Source: Microbacterium sp. | GTDB taxonomy: Bacteria; Actinomycetota; Actinomycetes; Actinomycetales; Microbacteriaceae | Direction of reading: 5' to 3' | Length of the DNA stretch: 64,000 nucleotides | Assembly: GCA_031277885.1 (NCBI GenBank) | Contig: JAITLM010000076.1 | Span: 1 to 64,000, forward strand | Shown here: piece by piece, positions 16,174 to 24,668 of the stretch | Layout of the letters: every line of letters begins with the position of its first letter | Position numbering within the stretch: the first letter of the stretch is position 1 | Position numbers and translations under genes: made by a program | Notes under the pieces: model-generated | What the model was told of the DNA's origin: nothing | Database searches by the model: none | What the model saw: the letters and a program-made list of their open reading frames with translations, nothing else

Positions 16174-17957
16174 CAACGGTGCGGTGCCTGCGCGCACCAG
16201 GACGGGTCGAAGCCGGCGAGCACCACCAGCTCCTTGCCGGTCCTGGTGTCGACGATGTGCGTCTGCATCGTGGTCGGCAGCGGCAGCAGAGACTGGTCGT
16301 AGGGGTTGTTCACGAGCTTCGGGGCCACCACGATCGCGCTGTACTGCCCGCTCGGCGAGGGGCAGGCCTGCATGATCGCGTCGGATCCGGTCACGCTGAA
16401 CAGCTTCGTGGCCTTGCCGTCATCGTCCACGCGTGTGACGATCTGCCCGGTCGGGAGGCCGGTCGCGTCGCGGGTGGCGACCTGGCGCAGCGTCCCTCCG
16501 GGGAAGGGGGCGATGGTTCCCGGCACCCCGAAGTCGGGGGTCGAGGCGGCCAGCGGCTTCTCGGATCCGTCGGCGAGGTTCAATTCGACGAGGTCGTTGC
16601 CGCGGCTGACGATCGCGGTGTACGTGCCCCGGGAGATCCCCTCGACGGTCTGCGCGGACCCGAGCGCCGTCGGGGTCCCCTTCGCGGCGGTGCGGTCCTC
16701 GACGAACAGGGCCCCGCTGAAGTCGATGAACAGGACCGAGGAGGAGTCGGGCACGAACGCCCACTGGGAGATGCTCGGCATCTTGTCGCCGACCTTGACG
16801 ATCTGCGGCTCTCCGTCGCCCGTGAGCGACTGCGTCACCAGGATGCTCGCCCGGCCGCTGGTGGCGCTGATGCCCTTGTCGGTGAAGGTGTAGCCGACGA
16901 GGTTGCCGCGCTCCGAGACCTGCAGGTTCGACAGGAACCCGGGGCCCGGCAGCTTCAGCGCGCGCTGGTTCTTGCCCTTCCGGTCCATCACGAGCAGTTC
17001 GGAGACGCCGTCCTTCTCGGTCGCCACCACGAGATGGTCCGCCGTCGCGCGGAAGTCGTCGATCTTCTCGTGCTGCACGACCGGGACGGCGTTCTTGCCG
17101 CCGAGGTCGGTGATGAAGATGGTGTCGTCGCCCTTGGCATTGCGCTGCAGCAGGAAGATCGTGGACTTCGGCGTCTGGAAGCTCGCCTGCAGCGTGCTCT
17201 GACGCTGCTTGTCCGTGCCGGTCGCGTCCTTCACGGTCACGGTGTAGTTCGTGTCGTCGTCGAGCGGCACGGTGAAGCGGATCCCGAGGTTCCGGCCCGA
17301 CGTGTCGACCGTGAACGGCGCCTGGGGGCTCACCGAGACCTGCTTCGGATCCACCTTCGCGAGCGGCTGGCTGGCGGTGATGATCATGCGGGTGCCGGAG
17401 GCGTCGATCGCCGACTGCGCGTCGATCTTGACGCTGCTGATGCGGGGGCCCTGCAGCAGCGTGACGACGCCGAACGCGGCGACCACCACCACGAGCACCC
17501 CGATCACCGCACCGAGGACGAGCGGGAACCGGCGGCGTCGCGCGGCCGGGGCGGGCGAGGGATGCGGCTGCCATTCCGGCGCCTCGAGCCGGGGATCCGG
17601 CGCGGCCTCGGCGACCGGGGCGGCGTCGAAGGTCTCGGCGTCCGCGGCCTCGGCCGGGGGTCGTTCCGGGGGTCGCTCCGGGCTCGTGACCGCTTCCGCG
17701 GCCGGCACGGGGCTCAGGTCCACGTCGGCCTCGGGGACGCTCTCGGATGCGGTCGACGGATCGGATCCGCCGTTCGGGGTGCGACGAGGACCCGGTGCCC
17801 GGTCGAAGACGTCCGCGGGCGCGGCGGACCGCGTGACGGGCTCATCCGCGGGAGGGACCTCGGGCACGGCAGGCGCGGCGGTCGCGGCCTCCTCGGCCGC
17901 GCGGCGGGCGCGCAGTTCGGCGCGGGTGAGGGGGCGATCCGCGTCGTCAGTGCTCAT
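16173..17957 (-). CDS. Membrane-anchored Ig-like plus beta-propeller-like secreted protein
   Basis: 594 residues. The N-terminal 140 are a disordered Ala/Pro/Glu-rich cytoplasmic region that opens with PLTRAELRARRAAEEAA, a start common in actinobacterial membrane proteins. One membrane helix follows (about 143-165, FPLVLGAVIGVLVVVVAAFG). Outside comes a bacterial Ig-like domain (about 172-265: ISSVKIDAQSAIDASGTRM to LDDDTNYTVTVKDA) and then about 330 residues of repeated beta-strand units resembling TolB or YVTN propellers. No enzymatic motif is seen. Its GTG/ATG region overlaps the TIGR03943 gene by 11 bases. A role in cell-envelope binding is a guess. Confidence 0.75.
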   Translation of the reverse strand: MSTDDADRPLTRAELRARRAAEEAATAAPAVPEVPPADEPVTRSAAPADVFDRAPGPRRTPNGGSDPSTASESVPEADVDLSPVPAAEAVTSPERPPERPPAEAADAETFDAAPVAEAAPDPRLEAPEWQPHPSPAPAARRRRFPLVLGAVIGVLVVVVAAFGVVTLLQGPRISSVKIDAQSAIDASGTRMIITASQPLAKVDPKQVSVSPQAPFTVDTSGRNLGIRFTVPLDDDTNYTVTVKDATGTDKQRQSTLQASFQTPKSTIFLLQRNAKGDDTIFITDLGGKNAVPVVQHEKIDDFRATADHLVVATEKDGVSELLVMDRKGKNQRALKLPGPGFLSNLQVSERGNLVGYTFTDKGISATSGRASILVTQSLTGDGEPQIVKVGDKMPSISQWAFVPDSSSVLFIDFSGALFVEDRTAAKGTPTALGSAQTVEGISRGTYTAIVSRGNDLVELNLADGSEKPLAASTPDFGVPGTIAPFPGGTLRQVATRDATGLPTGQIVTRVDDDGKATKLFSVTGSDAIMQACPSPSGQYSAIVVAPKLVNNPYDQSLLPLPTTMQTHIVDTRTGKELVVLAGFDPSWCAQAPHR

Positions 17958-18765
17958 AGGGGTCCTTCGGCTCCGAGATCTTCGACACACTGGCCGGCAC
18001 GATCGAGAGCTTGCCGTCCGCACTCGCGCGGACCGTCCCCTTCACCTGGACCCAGTCGCCCACAGCGTACTGGCCCTGCCACCCGCTGATCTGCACCGGC
18101 ACCGACGCGGGCTGCGCGTCGAGCACGCAGTGCGTGATGACCATGCGCGTCAGGTGCGCCTGATCCTTCGCCGACCCGTTGGGCGTGAGGAAGCCCGTGA
18201 GCGTGACCGTGGATCCGTCGTACTTCTCCGGCCGGCTGCCCGTGGCGAACACGCTGGCCCAGCCGCCCACGCCGAAGGTGCTCGTGTCGGTGTTCGCCCC
18301 GAGCGCGATGTTGTCGGCACCGGCGAAGAGCACACTGCCCACCGGGGCGCGCTGCATCGCCATGTCGACGGAGAGCGAGGCGGGCGGCAGCAGCAGAGCA
18401 CCCGCGACGACGCCGGTCGCGATCACTCCGCCGGTCGCGCCCACCACGGCGCCCAGCGTGCGGCGGCCGGATGACGCGTGAACGTGGTCGTGGTCGTCGC
18501 CGTGGTCGGCAGGACCATGGTCGTGCCCGTGGTCCTGCTCCGCGCCGAGCGGCAGCATGCACGACCACACGGCGCCGATGAGCGTCACGATCGCGGCGGC
18601 GACCGCGAACCACACCGTCTCGGGGCTGATGTAGAGGGTCAGCCGGCCGGTGAACGCCAGCGCCAGGGTCGCGACGGCGAGCGCGGCGGCCAGTCCGGCG
18701 CCGAGCCAGCGGGTGCCGAGCGCCCTGGCGCGGGAGGGCCGGTGCGCGGTCGTCGTGTCAGGCAA
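17947..18765 (-). CDS. TIGR03943 family protein, partner of the adjacent permease
   Basis: 272 residues. Two N-terminal membrane helices (about 20-40 and 47-70) are joined to a His-rich loop (DHGHDHGPADHGDDHDHVH, about 78-96) that could bind zinc or another metal. A further helix follows near 105-130. The C-terminal domain has the family pattern VTLTGFLTP, MVITHCVLDAQP and GDWVQVKGTV. This family is regularly encoded beside a COG0701 permease (YcgQ/YcgR of Bacillus). It overlaps that permease gene by eight bases. Metal-related transport, possibly under the neighbouring Fur-type regulator, is inferred. Confidence 0.85.
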   Translation of the reverse strand: MPDTTTAHRPSRARALGTRWLGAGLAAALAVATLALAFTGRLTLYISPETVWFAVAAAIVTLIGAVWSCMLPLGAEQDHGHDHGPADHGDDHDHVHASSGRRTLGAVVGATGGVIATGVVAGALLLPPASLSVDMAMQRAPVGSVLFAGADNIALGANTDTSTFGVGGWASVFATGSRPEKYDGSTVTLTGFLTPNGSAKDQAHLTRMVITHCVLDAQPASVPVQISGWQGQYAVGDWVQVKGTVRASADGKLSIVPASVSKISEPKDPYEH

Positions 18766-19831
18766 AGATGTTCACCCCGATCCCCAGGGCGAAGCCGAAC
18801 AGGATCACGATGCCGACGATGCCGGCGAGGGTCCGGGCGGTGAAGGTCGTGCGCAGCAGCGCGATCATCTTGATGTCGACCAGCGGGCCGACGAGGAGGA
18901 AGGCGACGATCGCTCCCGGCGAGAACGTCGAGGCGAAGGAGAGCGCGAAGAACGAGTCGACGTTCGAGCAGATCGCCACCGAGATGGCCAGGGCGATCAT
19001 TGCGACGACCGAGAGCAGCGGGTTCGAGCCGATCGCCAGCAGCACGTCGCGCGGGACGAGGACCTGCACGGCACCCGCGAGCGCGGATCCGACGATCAGG
19101 GCGGGCATGACGGCGCGCAGCTCGATGAGGAACTGGGCCAGGCTCCGGCGGACCCCGGATCCCTGCTCGTGCACGACGATCTCGCAGGTGTCCCGGAAGC
19201 GCTCGGTGAGCAGCGCGTCGGGATCCGGATGCCGGCTGTAGACCCAGCCGATCAGGTTCGCGACGAGGTAGCCGCCGACGAGACGGGCCACGAGGATGCC
19301 GCCGTCGAAGCCGAACGCCGCATGCGTCGTGAGGATCACGATCGGGTTCACGATCGGGGCCGCGACGAGGAACGTCAGCGCCTCCGCAGGGCCCAGGCCC
19401 CGCATCATGAGCCCGCGCGCGAACGGCACGTTGCCGCACTCGCACACCGGGATGAGCATGCCCAGCAACGAGAGCACGGCCCTGCGCGCCCAGCCGCGTC
19501 GGGGCAGGATCCGCTCGATCACGCCCGCGGGCAGCCACACCTGCACCACGATCGAGAGCAGCACGCCGAGGATCACGAACGGCAGGGCCTCGAACAGCAC
19601 GCTCAGGGACAGGGTGAGCCCGTCCTGCAGCCGGTTGGGGAGCCGCGCGGCGAAGAGGTGCGGCGCGAACGCGTCGATCGCGATGAGGATCCCCACCACG
19701 GCCGCGCCGACCGCTGCGCCGATGAGCGCGGTACGCCCGGACAGCCGCGGCGCCGGAGCGCGCAGCGCGTGCGGCGTCGCCGCTCCTTCTCGCGCAGTGG
19801 TCGTGCGGCGGCCCGGGGTCGTCAGAGTCAC
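18758..19831 (-). CDS. COG0701 (DUF318) family permease
   Basis: 357 residues, about eight membrane helices. The family hallmark LIPVCECGNVPFARGLMMRG is present near residues 128-147, with the paired Cys typical of these permeases, followed by FLVAAPIVNPIVIL and, in the second half, ICSNVDSFFALSF. A charged cytoplasmic loop between the halves holds HPDPDALLTERFRDT. The substrate is not firmly known; relatives include ArsP-type exporters and metal-linked YcgR. The start is seven bases after the Fur-type gene, so the two are cotranscribed. It overlaps the TIGR03943 gene at its 3' end. Confidence 0.88.
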   Translation of the reverse strand: MTLTTPGRRTTTAREGAATPHALRAPAPRLSGRTALIGAAVGAAVVGILIAIDAFAPHLFAARLPNRLQDGLTLSLSVLFEALPFVILGVLLSIVVQVWLPAGVIERILPRRGWARRAVLSLLGMLIPVCECGNVPFARGLMMRGLGPAEALTFLVAAPIVNPIVILTTHAAFGFDGGILVARLVGGYLVANLIGWVYSRHPDPDALLTERFRDTCEIVVHEQGSGVRRSLAQFLIELRAVMPALIVGSALAGAVQVLVPRDVLLAIGSNPLLSVVAMIALAISVAICSNVDSFFALSFASTFSPGAIVAFLLVGPLVDIKMIALLRTTFTARTLAGIVGIVILFGFALGIGVNIFA

Positions 19832-19838
19832 GCGGCGA

Positions 19839-20240
19839 TCACTCCTGCGCGGCGGCGTTGGCGCAGCTCGCGCACAGTCCGAAGATGTCGACCACGTGCT
19901 CCGCGTCGCGGAAGCCGTGCAGGGCCGCGGTGCGCTGCGCCCACTGCTCGACGTCGGTCGCCTCGATCTCGACGGTCATCCCGCAGGAGCGGCAGATCAG
20001 GTGATGGTGATGGCCTTCGCTGCTGCAGGCGCGGTACAACGCCTCACCCTCGGGGCTCTGCAGCGAATCGGCCTCGCCGGAGGCCGCGAGCCCGGCCAGG
20101 GCGCGATAGACGGTGGCGAGGCCGATGCCGGTGTTGGCCTCGCGCAGAGACTGATGCAAGGTCTGCGCGCTCACGAATCCGCGCACGTCGGAGAGCTCCT
20201 CGCGCACGCGTTCGCGCTGCCACGTGTTCCGCTGGGCCAT
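19839..20240 (-). CDS. zur: Fur-family metalloregulator, probably Zur
   Basis: 133 residues. The N-terminal winged helix (TWQRERVREELSDVRGFVSA, then TGIGLATVYRALAGL) is followed by the dimer domain with GHHHHLICRSCGMTVEIE (about 86-103) and a C-terminal CASCANAAAQE. The two CxxC pairs form the structural zinc site and the HHHH segment contributes sensory ligands. In actinobacteria this form is usually Zur, which represses zinc uptake and zinc-free ribosomal proteins when zinc is plentiful. Here a zinc ABC transporter with a Zur-type box lies 6 kb away. It is the first gene of an operon with the permease. Confidence 0.88.
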   Translation of the reverse strand: MAQRNTWQRERVREELSDVRGFVSAQTLHQSLREANTGIGLATVYRALAGLAASGEADSLQSPEGEALYRACSSEGHHHHLICRSCGMTVEIEATDVEQWAQRTAALHGFRDAEHVVDIFGLCASCANAAAQE

Positions 20241-20313
20241 GCCCCGAGTCTAGAGCCGCCCCCTGGTCCGCGGCTGGGAGCAGTCATTCCGGGCGCTGGA
20301 CGCCCACGCCCGG

Positions 20314-20344
20314 GGTCGTTGAGCGAAGATCTCGCTCAACGACC
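20314..20344. repeat. Intergenic palindrome of the GGTCGTTGAGCGA family
   Basis: GGTCGTTGAGCGA (20314-20326) and TCGCTCAACGACC (20332-20344) are perfect arms around AGATC. It lies 12 bases after the stop of the DivIVA-like gene on the minus strand, so it may also act as its terminator. The same arm sequence occurs at 45838. Confidence 0.85.
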
Positions 20345-20355
20345 GCGGGGCGGGG

Positions 20356-21657
20356 TCACTCGGCGGACGCGCCCTCGGCGTCTCCGGAGGGCTCGGCCAC
20401 GTCGGCGGCGGTCTCGTCGGCGGCGGGAGCGGATCCGGAACCCTCGCTGCCGAGAGCGCCGTCAGGACGGATCAGCTCGCGCACCTCGGCCATGAAGCTC
20501 GTGAGCTGCTGCTGCTGCCAGCGCAGCTGACGGGCACGGTCGTCCGCGTCGCGGACGACGTTGGCGGTGTGCGCGGTGACCATGTCGACGATCTTCTGCG
20601 ACTTCGTCCTGGCGCGGTCGAGCGTCTCGCGGGCGCGCACCTGCGCCTCCGCCTCGATCGCGCTCGCCTGCGACCGCATGAGCCGCTCGTAGTCCTCGGC
20701 CTTCGCCGAGATCCGCTCGGCGTGGGCGAGCGACGAGGCGACCTGCTCGTTCGCGTCCGCGGTGATCCGCTCGGCGTGCGCGACGGCCTGGTTGTGTAGC
20801 ACCAGGAACTCCTGCTGCGCGTCGTCCTGACGGCGCGTCAGGGACTCCTCCGTCTCGAGCACGCGGGCGTTCATCTCGCGCACCTCGCGCTCGGCCGCCA
20901 CGCGCAGATCCGTCGTCTCCCGCGTGACCATCGCGCGCAGCGCGGCCGCGCCCTTCTCGGCCTCGGTGCGGATCGAGTGCGCCTCCTGCTCGGCGTGGTT
21001 CACCTTCTCGGCCGCGTGCGCGGCCTCGCGCTCGACCTGCGCGGTGTGCGCGGTGAACTCGGTCTCCATCTTCAGGCGCACCTGGTCGGCGTCCCGCTCG
21101 GCCTGCGCCGTGATCCGGGCGACGTCCGCGTCGAGCTCGGCGCGCTTCGCGGCCGCCTCGTCACGCGCGGCCTCGAGCAGCCGCTCCGCCTGCACCGCGG
21201 CGTTCTGGATCAGGACGCTGGCCTGCTCCTCCGCGACGCGCAGCACGGTCTCGAACTGCGAGCGCGAGGTGGCCTCGTCGATGTCCTCCTGGGATCCGGC
21301 GAGCGCCATGCTCAGCGACTGGATCTGCTGCGCCGACTCAGCGACCTTCGCGTTCGCCGTCGCGAGGTCGGACTCCAGCTTCGTCGCGCGCTTCTCGTGC
21401 GCGGCGGTGGCCTTCGCCAGCTCCTGGCGGTGCTTCTCCGCCGCCTTGTCGAGTTCGCTGCGCAGGTGCGCGTCGGTCTTCGCCCCGGACTCCGTGGCGC
21501 GGCGCAGCTCCTCCTTGAGGGCGGTCAGGTGCGCGTCGACCTCGGTCTTGTCATAGCCGCGGAAGCCGATCGTGAAGGACTGCTGCGTCGTCGGGTTGTC
21601 CAGCAGCTGATCGAAGAAATCGCCCTGCTGCGCCTTGTCCTCGGTTGCCTCAGCCAC
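20356..21657 (-). CDS. DivIVA-motif coiled-coil protein
   Basis: 433 residues from a GTG. Near residues 28-45 a DivIVA-like N-terminal motif, IGFRGYDKTEVDAHL, is present. From about residue 45 to 395 the protein is one long Ala/Glu/Arg-rich coiled coil with heptads, and it ends in a flexible acidic Ala-rich tail. DivIVA/Wag31-type proteins sense curved membrane and organise polar growth; this longer relative resembles actinobacterial cytoskeletal coiled coils such as Scy or FilP in style only. It appears monocistronic. A role in cell-pole or cell-wall organisation is inferred from the fold. Confidence 0.8.
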   Translation of the reverse strand: MAEATEDKAQQGDFFDQLLDNPTTQQSFTIGFRGYDKTEVDAHLTALKEELRRATESGAKTDAHLRSELDKAAEKHRQELAKATAAHEKRATKLESDLATANAKVAESAQQIQSLSMALAGSQEDIDEATSRSQFETVLRVAEEQASVLIQNAAVQAERLLEAARDEAAAKRAELDADVARITAQAERDADQVRLKMETEFTAHTAQVEREAAHAAEKVNHAEQEAHSIRTEAEKGAAALRAMVTRETTDLRVAAEREVREMNARVLETEESLTRRQDDAQQEFLVLHNQAVAHAERITADANEQVASSLAHAERISAKAEDYERLMRSQASAIEAEAQVRARETLDRARTKSQKIVDMVTAHTANVVRDADDRARQLRWQQQQLTSFMAEVRELIRPDGALGSEGSGSAPAADETAADVAEPSGDAEGASAE

Positions 21658-21910
21658 GTGCCGCGCCTTTCTGTTCGCCCCTCCTGCTCACGGGCATGGG
21701 GGAGGCGCCGGGAGGGATGGATGCGGAGGGGGAATCGCGTCGTCCGGCGCCCCTGGGTGCGGGGGCCGCGATCCGCGCGAGTCCTGACGATCCTAACCCG
21801 CGGTTCCGTCTCGCCGACAGGGCGGAACCACGGCAGGGCGCGGAACGATCGTGCCGGGGATCGGATGCGTCGCCCGCATCGCGTCCGCCGACCGGTCGCG
21901 CGCCGAAGGC

Positions 21911-22492
21911 TCAGGCCCCGGCCGACCGGATCCCGGCGATCACGGCGCCGATCGCGACACCGGCGCGGCGGCGCTGCTCCTCCCGCTCCACGCCCGCGAG
22001 CGGTCCGCGCAGGCAGAGTTCCGCGAAGCCGTGCACGGTGGCCCAGCACGCCCAGGCGGCGTCGTCGCGGTGGGCCGCGGCGATGTCCCCGGCGGCCACG
22101 AGATCGTCGAGCGCGGCGGTCAGAGCGACGAACGCGGGCGCCTCCCGCACCGTCGCCGGATCCGGAGGGCGGATTCCGAAGAAGACCACGGCGAACCAGC
22201 CCGGCTCGTCCAGGGCGAAGTCGACGTAGGCGGCGCCGATCCGGTGCAGCCGCTCTGCCGGCGAACGATCGGGGGCGTCCGTCATCGCGGCGGCCAGCCC
22301 CCGCTGGATCGCCGCGGCGGTCGCGTCGAGCAGCGCGGCCCTGTTCGGGAAGTGCCGGTAGGCGGCGTTCGGGGAGACCCCGGTCCTGCGGGTCGCCTCG
22401 CGGATCGTCACCGCGGCGGGACCGCCCTCCCGGGAGAGCTCGACGGCGGCCTGGACGAGAGCCGTCGCGAGATCCCCATGGTGATAGGCCAT
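21911..22492 (-). CDS. TetR-family repressor
   Basis: 193 residues from ATG 22492. The helix-turn-helix spans about residues 5-50: MAYHHGDLATALVQAAVELS, then VTIREATRRTGVSPNAAYRH and FPNRAALLDA. The ligand domain resembles the WHG-type C-terminal domain (about 85-185, with WACWATVHGFAELC). It is divergent from a DUF899 gene, with only 117 bases between starts and two tandem dyads in the gap, so it very likely represses itself and that gene. The inducer is unknown. Confidence 0.92.
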   Translation of the reverse strand: MAYHHGDLATALVQAAVELSREGGPAAVTIREATRRTGVSPNAAYRHFPNRAALLDATAAAIQRGLAAAMTDAPDRSPAERLHRIGAAYVDFALDEPGWFAVVFFGIRPPDPATVREAPAFVALTAALDDLVAAGDIAAAHRDDAAWACWATVHGFAELCLRGPLAGVEREEQRRRAGVAIGAVIAGIRSAGA

Positions 22493-22525
22493 CGGATCCC
22501 CTTCCCCCTTGTCGCGACCGCGACC

Positions 22526-22570
22526 GATGTGTACGGTGTGAACATAGCAGATGTGGACGTCGTGAACATC
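22526..22570. promoter_or_regulatory. Two tandem operator-like dyads in the TetR/DUF899 divergent promoter
   Basis: A 21-base unit at 22550-22570 has dyad symmetry of the form GATGTnnACGnCGTnnACATC. A second copy at 22526-22546 matches it at most positions, with centres 24 bases apart. Two copies beside a TetR gene are typical of cooperative operators. Confidence 0.65.
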
Positions 22571-22609
22571 GGCGCCACGGCAAGGCCGGACCGACCAACG
22601 GAGGATGTC

Positions 22610-23296
22610 ATGACCGCTCTGCCCCCTGTCGTCGACGAGCAGACCTGGCGCGAGGAGCTCGCCAAGCTGCGCGTGCGCGAGAAGGCCGCGACCCGGGAAC
22701 AGGACGCGATCGCCGCCGCACGGCGCCGACTTCCCGCCGTCAAGCTCCCCGAGTACACCCTGATCGCCGAGGACGGCAGCCGCGTGAGCCTGGCCGACGT
22801 CTTCGAGGGCAAGAGCCAGCTCGTCACGTACCACCACATGTGGACCGACGGCGCCGGCTGGCAGTGCCCTGGCTGCACCGGCCTCACCTCGCAGTGGACC
22901 CGCACCGGCCACATCGAGGCCCAGGACGCCCGTTTCGTCCTCATCACGAACGGGCCGATGGACGAGGTCCTCGCGTACAAGAAGCGCGTCGGGAATCGGA
23001 TGACCTGGTACTCGTCCGCGGAGTCGACGTTCGGCGCCGACATGGATTCGGGCCCCGGGGAGGGGTTCGGCTTCAACGTGTTCCTGCGCGACGGCGACGA
23101 CGTCTATCGCACCTGGCACACGACCGGTCGCGGTGCCGAGCGGTTCAGCGTCTCCTTCGCGATCTCCGACGTGCTGCCGTACGGGCGGCAGGAGCAGTGG
23201 CAGGATGTGCCGGACGGATGGCCGCAGGATCCGACCTACTCCCGCTGGCTGAGCTCGCAGGACGTGGCCGCGATGTACGGCGACGCCGGCGTCTGA
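22610..23296 (+). CDS. DUF899 (thioredoxin-like) family protein
   Basis: 228 residues from the ATG at 22610, which has GGAGGATGTC upstream. The N-terminus (LPPVVDEQTWREELAKLRVR) and the core YTLIAEDGSRVSLADVFEGK, YHHMWTDGAGWQCPGCTGLT and the FGFNVFLRDGDDVYRTWHT segment are diagnostic of DUF899. The fold is thioredoxin-like and the CPGC pair near residues 83-86 sits where redox cysteines are expected. The reaction is not established; redox or detoxification work is inferred. It is controlled, most likely, by the divergent TetR gene. Confidence 0.88.
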   Translation: MTALPPVVDEQTWREELAKLRVREKAATREQDAIAAARRRLPAVKLPEYTLIAEDGSRVSLADVFEGKSQLVTYHHMWTDGAGWQCPGCTGLTSQWTRTGHIEAQDARFVLITNGPMDEVLAYKKRVGNRMTWYSSAESTFGADMDSGPGEGFGFNVFLRDGDDVYRTWHTTGRGAERFSVSFAISDVLPYGRQEQWQDVPDGWPQDPTYSRWLSSQDVAAMYGDAGV

Positions 23297-23328
23297 GAAC
23301 CGTGCGTCGCGGCGTCCGCCGGGCGGCC

Positions 23329-23787
23329 TCAGTGCCGGTAGACGACGAATCCGGAGTCGTCGGCGAGGGAGTCGTAGAGGCGCCGCGCCGTGGCGTTCGT
23401 CTCATGCGTGTGCCAGTAGACGCGCTCGGCCCCCGCATCCGCCGCCCGCTCGTAGACCGCCTCGATGAGTGCCCTGCCGACACCGCGGCCCCGCGCCTCC
23501 GGCACGGTGAACAGGTCCTGCAGGTAGCAGGTCGGCCCGATGAGGGTCGTGCTGCGGTGGAACAGGTGGTGCACCAGTCCGAGGATCCGCTCGCCGTCGT
23601 CGGCGACCATCGCGAAGACCGGTTCGGCGGGATCGAGGAAGCGCGCCCAGGTGCTCTCCGTGATCTCCTCCGGCAGCGCGGTCGGACCGGAACGGCCGTA
23701 GAACGCGTTGTAGCCGTCCCAGAGCGGACGCCAGGCGTCCAGGTCCTCTGCGACGACGGGGCGGACGACGAACGGCGCCGGGGTCAT
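23329..23787 (-). CDS. GNAT-family N-acetyltransferase
   Basis: 152 residues. Typical GNAT landmarks are present: beta strand 4 LQDLFTVPEARGRGVGRALI (about 92-111), whose RGRGVG binds the acetyl-CoA pyrophosphate, and the C-terminal WHTHETNATARRLYDSL. The acetyl acceptor is unknown. The ATG overlaps the stop of the zinc permease gene (ATGA), so it is the last gene of the zinc uptake operon and should be expressed under zinc shortage. It converges with the DUF899 gene, with 32 bases between stops. Confidence 0.9.
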   Translation of the reverse strand: MTPAPFVVRPVVAEDLDAWRPLWDGYNAFYGRSGPTALPEEITESTWARFLDPAEPVFAMVADDGERILGLVHHLFHRSTTLIGPTCYLQDLFTVPEARGRGVGRALIEAVYERAADAGAERVYWHTHETNATARRLYDSLADDSGFVVYRH

Positions 23788-24668
23788 GCGGCTCCTCCCG
23801 AGAGACGGGGAGCGAGTCGCACGACGCGCTCCTGGCGGGCGCCGACGATGCGGCAGACGAGGTAGATCACGAATGAGATCGTGGTGATGTACGGGCTCAC
23901 CGGGAGCGTGCCCATCACCGCGAGGAGGATGCCGCCGACCGCGGAGACCAGGCCGAAGAGGGCCGCGAGCAGCGGCACCGCCACGGGACCGGAACGGATC
24001 CGCATCGCGGCGGCCGCGGGCGTCACCACGAGCGCCATCACCAGCAGCGCGCCGATGATGTGCACGGCGACCGCGACCACGAGGCCGAGCAGCAGCATGA
24101 ACGCGAACGAGACCCCGACCGTGGGCACGCCGCGGGCCGCGGCGGACTGCGGATCGAGCGACTCGAAGCGCAGCGGCCGCCAGATGAGGAGCAGCCCGAC
24201 GAGCACGACGGCGCAGATCGCGGCGAGCCATCCGAGCTGGGTCGACTGCACAGAGACGATCTGCCCGGTCAGCAGGCTGAACCGGCCGGCCGCGCGGCCG
24301 CTGTAGAGCGAGAGGCAGAGGATGCCGAGGCCGAGGCCGAACGGCATCAGCACGCCGATGATCGAGTTGCGGTCGCGGGCGCGGGCGCCGAGCCAGCCGA
24401 TGATCGCCGCGGCAATGAGGGATCCCACGATCGATCCGGCGATCACGTCCACGCCGAGCAGCAGCGCCGCGGCGGCGCCGGCGAAGGAGAGCTCGCTGAT
24501 CCCGTGCACCGCGAAGGCCATGTCGCGCTGCATCACGAAGACGCCGATGAGACCGCCGACCAGGCCGAGGATCGCGCCGGCCCACACCGAGTTCGAGACG
24601 AGCCCGAGGATCTCGCCGTACTGGGAGAGGCCGCCGAACATCGCCTGGCCGATGTCGTCGATGTTCAT
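23784..24668 (-). CDS. znuB: Zinc/manganese ABC transporter, permease
   Basis: 294 residues with eight or nine membrane helices; an ABC-3 (ZnuB/MntB) family permease. Recognisable blocks are VQRDMAFAVHGISELSFAGA-like text after the first helices (MQRDMAFAVHGISELSFAGA, about 47-66) and LGLVVAVAVHIIGALLVMAL in the second half. The His residues in the membrane segments fit a transition-metal path. The ATG overlaps the ATPase stop (ATGA), and its own stop overlaps the GNAT start. Confidence 0.92.
   Translation of the reverse strand: MNIDDIGQAMFGGLSQYGEILGLVSNSVWAGAILGLVGGLIGVFVMQRDMAFAVHGISELSFAGAAAALLLGVDVIAGSIVGSLIAAAIIGWLGARARDRNSIIGVLMPFGLGLGILCLSLYSGRAAGRFSLLTGQIVSVQSTQLGWLAAICAVVLVGLLLIWRPLRFESLDPQSAAARGVPTVGVSFAFMLLLGLVVAVAVHIIGALLVMALVVTPAAAAMRIRSGPVAVPLLAALFGLVSAVGGILLAVMGTLPVSPYITTISFVIYLVCRIVGARQERVVRLAPRLSGGAA

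Noticed and set aside
20977..23865. Plus-strand frame of over 900 codons spanning the DivIVA, TetR, DUF899 and acetyltransferase region
   Set aside because: It crosses four supported genes in the wrong frame or strand and shows no domain.
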